From positions 1 to 19,238 of the forward strand of contig CAJCBY010000032.1 of NCBI GenBank assembly GCA_903960725.1: DNA of 19,238 nucleotides. The letters run 5' to 3'. Made by a program: the position numbers and the translations under genes. Below are positions 14,016 through 19,238 of the stretch, piece by piece. Below the pieces are notes generated by a model. That model had not been told where the DNA came from, ran no database searches, and saw only the letters and a list, made by a program, of their open reading frames with translations. The stretch's first letter is position 1. Each line of letters starts with the position of its first letter. The stretch comes from an uncultured Cytophagaceae bacterium. Its GTDB lineage: Bacteria; Bacteroidota; Bacteroidia; Cytophagales; Spirosomataceae.

Positions 14016-16450
14016 ATGGATTCTTTTTTGGCCTTAGCCGCTTGGTAAAATGCAAATGCGATAAATAAAAGCATCACAATCGAAGCCCCTAGGTCGATTT
14101 TATTCCCTGTAATCACGGAAACGGGAGCAAATTTAAATTCAATGGTATGTTTCCCAGCTGGAATCGCTAATCCACGTAATACGTAATCTGCCTGAACGTG
14201 ATTGGTTTCTTTTCCGTCGATAAAAGCTTTCCAATCCTTATTACCGCGGTAATAGATCTCTGAGAATACGGCAAAAGCAGCTTGCTTAGAATCAGAAATA
14301 TAAGTCAAGTGATTTGGCTTGTATTCGGTCAAAAGAATACTGCCATCCGTTTCAAAGGAAGCAGTAGGAACGAATGCGGCATCTTTTTGTTCGACTAAAG
14401 CCACAGCGCGTGGATCGATTTTGCTAATTCCGTTCAAGGCATCATCCGCAGTAGGAACTACATTTACTTTCGAAACAAACCACGCATTTCCTAGTGCTCC
14501 AGGATTCGTTTGAGTAGCCAATTGACCGGTAGAATCTGGACTTAAAATGTATTTGGTATTCAGCATATTCAGGATGTTCATTTGTCCTGGATTACCTGTG
14601 AATTGTTTCTCCATTAATTCTTGGTAGCGTCGCAATTTCGCTGCATGATAACCACCCACCGATTGGTGGTAATAAGACACCGTGGCGTCGCTCATGAAGT
14701 TGGTTGATACATTAATCACGCGGTATTGCGTCGAATCTTGTAGGATTTTTTGATCCGCTGGCGTAGGTAAGATTTGCTCGTCCAGTGTAGCTTTTGAAAC
14801 AAAGAAATCTTTGCCAAAATAGCGCTTCGCCACCGGTGTTAAATCAAAAATACCTAGTAAAACTAGGGCGATTAACCACACTGATTTTTTGACTTTTCCG
14901 GTACTCGCCACAAACAAAATGCCAGTGCCTATCAGTACAATAAAGAAACTGCGAAACGCATCAGATTGAAATAGCTCGATGCGATCAAGCTGAATACTAC
15001 GCCAGATTTGGTTATTCAAAGCGGTATCTTGAATGATTGCGCCACCAAAATTAGGTCCTTTGAAATCAAAGAATAAATCCGGTGCCATTCCAAAAAACAA
15101 GGCGAGTCCACCGCTTAATCCTGCGGCATACAACAAGGGCTTTTTGATCTCGGCCCATGTCGATTTCTGTTGAATGAATCGAATTAAACCTAAAATGCCC
15201 AAAGAAACGAAACCTAGTTGTACAAAAGACAACACCATGGTGATTGCCCTGAACTTGTTGAACAAGGGAAAATACTGGAATAAAATGCCATTAAAGAAGA
15301 AATATTTACCCCAGGCGAAGGTGATAAATAGTGCTGTAAATCCGATGATCCACCACTTCTCCGCTGTTTTGATATAGAAAGCTCCAAATAAAAATAAGAA
15401 GATCACGAGCGCCCCCGCATAAGCTGGGCCAGCAGTATAACTTTGATCCCCCCAATAAGCAGGTCCTTTTTCTACGAAACCCAAAGCCTGTTCGTCTGCA
15501 ATACCCGCATTGGTCATGGTTTGGTAGGTATTGGATTCGGTTCCGCCTAAATCTCCAGCGGAAGCACCCCCCATGAAATTAGGGATTAACAAAGTGCCTG
15601 TCTCGGCAATTCCATAGGACCAATCGAAGGCATAAGTTTGGTCTAAACCATCACCGCGCGATTTATTGGCACTTAATTCGGAGGCGCCACGCGTAGTTTC
15701 TTTGGCATATTCATAGTTGTTCCAAAGACGCATCGAGTGCGTCCCTAATGCTAAAACTAAACCAACTCCCAATAGTAATCCGCTTTTTAACCAATCCGCA
15801 ACGGTCTTTTGACTGATTGCTTGCGAGAGGGTATAAACCAAATAAAAACCAATGATAAAGAAGAGGTAATAGGTGATTTGGACGTGGTTAGCGTACAATT
15901 CTAACGCCATACCCAGAGTAAACAGTGCTGCTCCTAACCATTTACGATTCCCCCAGCCGAGTTTCACTCCGGCTAAAACGATGGGAGCGTAAGCTAAGGC
16001 GAGTACTTTAGAGGTATGACCTGCTGGAATAATCACCATGTTATAGGTCGCAAAGGCGTAAAAAACAGCCCCAGCGAAGCCTAAAATAGGGGAGGATCCC
16101 ATGGCCCAAAGCAAAATATACATGCCTAGCATCTGCAGGACAAGCAAATTCACAGGACTAGGGAGGAGATTGGTAATGAAAGAACCGATTTTGGCAGAAA
16201 TAGAATAAGGATAAGATCCAGCTATCTGGTAGGTAGGCATCCCCCCGAACATCGAGTTCGACCACCACGCATCCTCTCCAGTTTTCTGTTTGTATTGTAT
16301 GCTCTCCTGTGCCGCCGCCTGGGCCTGCTGAATATCATGTTGAATCAATACTTTTCCTTGTAGAACGGGGCCACAATAGATAAAAGCGATCAAAAGGAAA
16401 CCCAAAAGGACAATCCCATGGGGGGCAAAGGAGCGCAAATTAATTTTCAT
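14012..16450 (-). CDS. YfhO-family polytopic membrane protein
   Basis: An 812-residue inner-membrane protein. One N-terminal helix (about 12-30) is followed by a periplasmic stretch with [13 protein letters not shown] and [14 protein letters not shown], then about a dozen helices to roughly residue 550, a soluble region of about 220 residues and a last helix near 785-805. The GGMPTYQ segment and the C-terminal block from [14 protein letters not shown] to [11 protein letters not shown] are typical of the bacterial YfhO family. In Gram-positives YfhO has been linked to glycosylation of lipoteichoic acid; the role in Bacteroidota is not known, but a GT-C-like glycosyltransferase is a reasonable guess. 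It starts 3 bases after the SlyD-like gene and overlaps the YicC-family gene by 4, forming one operon. Confidence 0.87.
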   Translation of the reverse strand: MKINLRSFAPHGIVLLGFLLIAFIYCGPVLQGKVLIQHDIQQAQAAAQESIQYKQKTGEDAWWSNSMFGGMPTYQIAGSYPYSISAKIGSFITNLLPSPVNLLVLQMLGMYILLWAMGSSPILGFAGAVFYAFATYNMVIIPAGHTSKVLALAYAPIVLAGVKLGWGNRKWLGAALFTLGMALELYANHVQITYYLFFIIGFYLVYTLSQAISQKTVADWLKSGLLLGVGLVLALGTHSMRLWNNYEYAKETTRGASELSANKSRGDGLDQTYAFDWSYGIAETGTLLIPNFMGGASAGDLGGTESNTYQTMTNAGIADEQALGFVEKGPAYWGDQSYTAGPAYAGALVIFLFLFGAFYIKTAEKWWIIGFTALFITFAWGKYFFFNGILFQYFPLFNKFRAITMVLSFVQLGFVSLGILGLIRFIQQKSTWAEIKKPLLYAAGLSGGLALFFGMAPDLFFDFKGPNFGGAIIQDTALNNQIWRSIQLDRIELFQSDAFRSFFIVLIGTGILFVASTGKVKKSVWLIALVLLGIFDLTPVAKRYFGKDFFVSKATLDEQILPTPADQKILQDSTQYRVINVSTNFMSDATVSYYHQSVGGYHAAKLRRYQELMEKQFTGNPGQMNILNMLNTKYILSPDSTGQLATQTNPGALGNAWFVSKVNVVPTADDALNGISKIDPRAVALVEQKDAAFVPTASFETDGSILLTEYKPNHLTYISDSKQAAFAVFSEIYYRGNKDWKAFIDGKETNHVQADYVLRGLAIPAGKHTIEFKFAPVSVITGNKIDLGASIVMLLFIAFAFYQAAKAKKESI

Positions 16451-16453
16451 AGT

Positions 16454-16882
16454 TTATGAAATCGATACTAATTCTAATTCAAATGTTAAATCACGACCAG
16501 CTAACGGGTGATTTGCATCTAAAGTTACATGAGAATCTGTTAAATCAGTGATGACTACTTCAACCACGTGACCACCATCTTGGTGCATGGATAAGGAACC
16601 ACCTAATTCTAATTCGATGTGAGCTGGTATTTGTGCACGTTCTAATGTTACCGTGTTCTCTGGAGAATGCTCACCATAAGCTTCAGCAGCTGGAATAACC
16701 ACCGTTTTTTTCTCACCAATCGTCATTCCTGTCACGCCATCATCAAAACCTTTGATGACCATACCTGAACCTAATTGAAATTCAAGTGGAGTTCTTCCTA
16801 CAGAAGAGTCAAAAATAGAACCGTCGGTGTGTTTACCTGTGTAGTGTACGGCAACCTTGTCGCCGGTTTTTGCAATAGACAT
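16454..16882 (-). CDS. SlyD-like FKBP-type peptidyl-prolyl isomerase
   Basis: A 142-residue cytoplasmic FKBP isomerase and chaperone. VHYTGKHTDGSIFDSS and FQLGSGMVIKGFDDGV form the FKBP core; the flap is replaced by an inserted chaperone domain (about 71-120), and DANHPLAGRDLTFELEL at 122-138 is the SlyD hallmark followed by the closing strand. It lacks the long histidine-rich, metal-binding tail of E. coli SlyD, so a nickel role is unlikely. It is the first gene of a probable operon with the YfhO-type and YicC-type genes, 3 bases from the former. A candidate promoter lies about 32-62 bases upstream. Confidence 0.93.
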   Translation of the reverse strand: MSIAKTGDKVAVHYTGKHTDGSIFDSSVGRTPLEFQLGSGMVIKGFDDGVTGMTIGEKKTVVIPAAEAYGEHSPENTVTLERAQIPAHIELELGGSLSMHQDGGHVVEVVITDLTDSHVTLDANHPLAGRDLTFELELVSIS

Positions 16883-16913
16883 ATTGAATCTTTAAAAATG
16901 GAAAAATAAGCTA

Positions 16914-16944
16914 CAAATAACACGAATTTTCACTGGCTTTCAAA
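16914..16944 (-). promoter_or_regulatory. candidate promoter of the SlyD-YfhO-YicC operon
   Basis: On the minus strand TTTG (16944-16941), a 19-base spacer and GTTATTTG (16921-16914) match the Bacteroidota -33/-7 layout; the -7 box keeps TTTG but not the leading TA. The ATG at 16882 lies 31 bases beyond. The heptad repeat begins 12 bases upstream of the -33 box. Confidence 0.4.
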
Positions 16945-16955
16945 GCAAATGCCCC

Positions 16956-17018
16956 CACCATTCACCATCCACCATTTATCATTTACCATTCACCATTCAC
17001 CATTCACCATTCACCATC
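16956..17018. repeat. 7-bp tandem repeat, nine units of CACCATT
   Basis: Nine heptads in perfect register over 63 bases; four consecutive units near the right end are CACCATT, CACCATT, CACCATT and CACCATC, the others differ by one to three bases (CACCATC, TATCATT, TACCATT). It is the longest of the heptad tracts in the window. It lies between the TPR lipoprotein stop and the promoter of the SlyD-like gene. The frame is not coding in any supportable way. Confidence 0.85.
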
Positions 17019-17022
17019 TTTT

Positions 17023-17043
17023 CTCTCTACTCTCTACTCTCTT
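17023..17043. repeat. 7-bp tandem repeat, unit CTCTCTA
   Basis: Three heptads CTCTCTA, CTCTCTA and CTCTCTT, separated from the CACCATT tract by 4 bases and ending within the stop codon of the TPR lipoprotein gene. The unit is close to the heptads at 2137-2171. Confidence 0.6.
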
Positions 17044-17530
17044 ATCTACAAAGCGAAGCTTGGTACTTCAAAGAAAGCGTATCCCCTAACTCAATCGCCG
17101 TATTGAAATCAAGGCAGGCATCATCAATGAGGCCTAGATGCAATAGATTGATGCCACGGTTGTAATAAGTCTCTCCGTAATAAGGATAGCGGATGATAGA
17201 AGCTGAAAAGTCACGTATAGCTCCTTTGTCATTCCCTAATTTGGATTTAAAGTAACCTCGATAAAAATAGTAATCTGCATTCGTGGAATCAAGGCGGATG
17301 GCTTTAGTTAAATCAGAAATGGCACCTGAGTATTCTTCCATAGACCCTCGGGAAAAGGCTCTTGCGAAGTAGATTTCTGGGTTTTTCGGATCTTTAGTCA
17401 AGGCCACAGATAAGTTGTATGTCGCTTCTTTGTATTTTTCTTGCTGGATTTGGGTAAGTCCAGCCGCGTATTGCATCATGCAGCTGCTAAAGAAAACGAG
17501 GGCAAAAAGGGAGATGAGTAAACGGATCAT
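17042..17530 (-). CDS. small TPR-repeat lipoprotein
   Basis: A 162-residue protein with a lipoprotein signal (MIRLLISLFALVFFSSC; lipidated Cys17) followed by about four tetratricopeptide repeats at roughly 18-51, 52-85, 86-119 and 120-151, with the typical Y-x-x-A and A-x-x-D-x-x-x-A-I patterns (for example YSGAISDLTKAIRLDSTNADYYFYRGY). TPR lipoproteins act as protein-protein scaffolds at the envelope; the partner cannot be named. Its ATG overlaps the mutS2 stop by 4 bases (ATGA), so it is probably translated from the mutS2 message although the functions seem unrelated. The stop codon touches a heptad repeat. Confidence 0.82.
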   Translation of the reverse strand: MIRLLISLFALVFFSSCMMQYAAGLTQIQQEKYKEATYNLSVALTKDPKNPEIYFARAFSRGSMEEYSGAISDLTKAIRLDSTNADYYFYRGYFKSKLGNDKGAIRDFSASIIRYPYYGETYYNRGINLLHLGLIDDACLDFNTAIELGDTLSLKYQASLCR

Positions 17531-19238
17531 TTAAAGGTAACGATGGTGATTCCCGCACCGCCACGGTCTGCGTGTTCGTCAGAACTATTTTTAATTTCTT
17601 TATATCGGCGTAGTTGTTCGCGGATTAAGGTCCGTAGAATTCCGTCGCCTTTTCCGTGCAAAATTTGGACTTCTGTCACCCCTAAAAGTAAGCAATCGTT
17701 GATATATTGGTCTAAAATAACATAGACTTCTTCTGCTCGCTTGCCCCTAATATCTAGTTTAAGCTGAAATTGCGCCATTCGATCGTTGATATCGATACCG
17801 CGAAGGGGTGCGGAGCTTTTCTTCTGTTGTTTAGGTGCGACGATTTTTTGGAGGCGATTCAGTTTTATCGTACTGCGAATCGCTCCCAGAGAAATGACTG
17901 CGTCTTTGCCTTTTAGTTCAAGTATTTGTCCCAAAGTAGGTTCGTCGCCACTCCCTTTAATCACCACCCAATCCCCTAATGCGATAGGGGAGTTTGCGTA
18001 AACGATTCCTGGAGTTTCGGAAACGACCTTTAATGGGGCTACAGTTTTCAATTCTTTCTGTACGAATTGCTCCAAATCCGCCCGTAATTCTTTCGTTTTC
18101 TCTTTGTCAGCCTCTTTTTCCCGGATCTGTCTAATCGTCTGTTCAATCCGTTGATTCGCCTCTTGAATGATCTTTTTCGCCTCTGCTTTCGCCGCATTTA
18201 ACATCGCTTTCTGCTCCTCTTGCACGTGATTCTTGAGCCGCTCGTAGTTTTCCTTGATGGATAGGGCTTGCTCATTGGCTAATGCTAAACTAGCGTTCTT
18301 ACTCTCCCAAATCTGCTTCTCCGTCTCCGTCTCTAACAATAACTTATCAAAATCTACTTGCTTTTTGCCCAATTTCTTGCGCGCATTTTCGATGATGGCC
18401 TTAGGTAAACCAATTTTTTGTGCGATTTCGAAAGCAAACGAACTTCCCGGTTTACCCATGTCCAAGATGAATTGGGGTTCCAAGTGTTCGGTATCGTAAC
18501 GCATTGCGGCGTTGAAAAGGCCTTTTTGGCGATCTGCTAGGCTTTTTAAATTGCCAAAGTGCGTATTAATCGCGCCATAGCATCCTTTATCGGCCAATTT
18601 CTCTAAAATGGACTCTGCAATGGCGCCACCTAAGGATGGCTCTGTTCCGGTACCAAATTCATCGACTAAAATCAACGTCGTCTCGTTCACCTGCTGCAAG
18701 AAATGCCGCATATTACTTAAGTGCGAGGAATAGGTACTCAATTCGTTTTCTAGGTTTTGCTCATCGCCCATATCCAAGAAGAGTTGGGAGAAGAATCCCA
18801 TGGTGCTGCCTTCTGCCAAAGGCACTAAGCAGCCTGATTGAAATAGGAATTGCAATAAACCTACGGTACTTAATGTTACGGATTTACCTCCCGCATTGGG
18901 TCCAGAGACGACCATAATGCGTCGATCATCCTCTAAACGAATGGTCAGCGGCTTGATCTTTTTGCCAATTTTTTCGAGTGACTTTTCTAACAAGGGATGA
19001 CGGGCATCGGTCCAATTGACAATCGGCTTATCTTGAATAAACGTGGGTTTAATGGCTTTGTGAGCACTTCCCCAAAGGGCTTTGGCCCGAATAAAATCAA
19101 TCAAACCTAACCATGAAAAGGCGTGGGCTAAAAATGGCGTTAAAGGACGGATGCAATCCGACAGTTTGGATAAAATCTGTATGATCTCGCGACGCTCCGC
19201 TGATTCCAAAGATTTGATCTCATTGTTCATCGCCAATG
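17527..19238 (-). CDS. mutS2: MutS2 family ATPase/endonuclease (N-terminus outside window)
   Basis: The C-terminal 570 or so residues of MutS2 (full length usually near 790). The frame is open to the right edge; the first in-window codon that could serve as a start is a TTG and is internal. The ATPase core shows the Walker A motif GPNAGGKS (112-119 of the visible part), the ST-x-x-S-x-H signature STYSSHLSNM and the Walker B motif LILVDEFGTGTEP. A long coiled-coil follows (about 300-390), and a C-terminal Smr domain with LDIRG (about 494-498) and HGKGDG (527-532). Family members suppress homologous recombination or act in ribosome rescue by splitting collided ribosomes through the Smr domain, depending on species. 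It overlaps the TPR lipoprotein gene by 4 bases. Confidence 0.95.
   Translation of the reverse strand, partial: LAMNNEIKSLESAERREIIQILSKLSDCIRPLTPFLAHAFSWLGLIDFIRAKALWGSAHKAIKPTFIQDKPIVNWTDARHPLLEKSLEKIGKKIKPLTIRLEDDRRIMVVSGPNAGGKSVTLSTVGLLQFLFQSGCLVPLAEGSTMGFFSQLFLDMGDEQNLENELSTYSSHLSNMRHFLQQVNETTLILVDEFGTGTEPSLGGAIAESILEKLADKGCYGAINTHFGNLKSLADRQKGLFNAAMRYDTEHLEPQFILDMGKPGSSFAFEIAQKIGLPKAIIENARKKLGKKQVDFDKLLLETETEKQIWESKNASLALANEQALSIKENYERLKNHVQEEQKAMLNAAKAEAKKIIQEANQRIEQTIRQIREKEADKEKTKELRADLEQFVQKELKTVAPLKVVSETPGIVYANSPIALGDWVVIKGSGDEPTLGQILELKGKDAVISLGAIRSTIKLNRLQKIVAPKQQKKSSAPLRGIDINDRMAQFQLKLDIRGKRAEEVYVILDQYINDCLLLGVTEVQILHGKGDGILRTLIREQLRRYKEIKNSSDEHADRGGAGITIVTFK

Noticed and set aside
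16956..17043. CRISPR-like array
   Set aside because: The unit is only 7 bases with no spacers and no cas genes are nearby; this is a simple tandem repeat.

Overview
The window is about 19.2 kb of bacterial chromosome carrying ordinary, closely packed genes. It looks like a member of the Bacteroidota, most likely an environmental Cytophagales-type organism. The support for this is a TonB-dependent receptor with an N-terminal carboxypeptidase-regulatory-like domain followed by a DUF4249 lipoprotein, a DUF1080 plus Gfo/Idh/MocA pair, a large YfhO-type membrane protein, a stand-alone PASTA protein, weak Shine-Dalgarno signals and candidate promoters of the TTTG / TAnnTTTG type. The genus cannot be named from the sequence alone. 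I see no rRNA, tRNA, transposase, prophage, CRISPR array or defence genes.

Layout. At the left edge the 3' part of miaA (+) runs tail-to-tail into a leftward group made of a PASTA-repeat membrane protein and two single-domain rhodaneses. Next is a leftward pair of exported proteins, a two-domain DUF1080 protein and a Tat-type Gfo/Idh/MocA oxidoreductase, which together suggest periplasmic sugar oxidation and cleavage. From a divergent promoter region at about 4963-5126 the genes turn rightward: a MetZ-type sulfhydrylase overlapping a lone nuoH, then a TonB receptor, a cysteine-rich DUF4249 lipoprotein, ferrochelatase (hemH) and an EamA/DMT-type permease, with gaps of 1 to 55 bases. A convergent junction at about 12904-13124 separates these from a leftward group, SlyD-like FKBP isomerase, YfhO-type protein and YicC-type RNase, whose last two genes overlap by 4 bases. 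At the right edge the 3' three quarters of mutS2 overlaps a small TPR lipoprotein by 4 bases.

The protein-coding content is recognisable. The most unusual signal lies between genes. Three intergenic regions (2036-2260, 12904-13124, 16883-17041) hold degenerate tandem repeats with a period of exactly 7 bases but with different unit sequences. Two of these regions also hold hairpins with a GCGNAGC apex and share several 10-base words (TTTCTTGCAT, CCTTCGGACT, TTGCGCAGCA). This looks like a modular family of dispersed intergenic elements and is the best candidate here for something undescribed. No gap between genes exceeds 300 bases.
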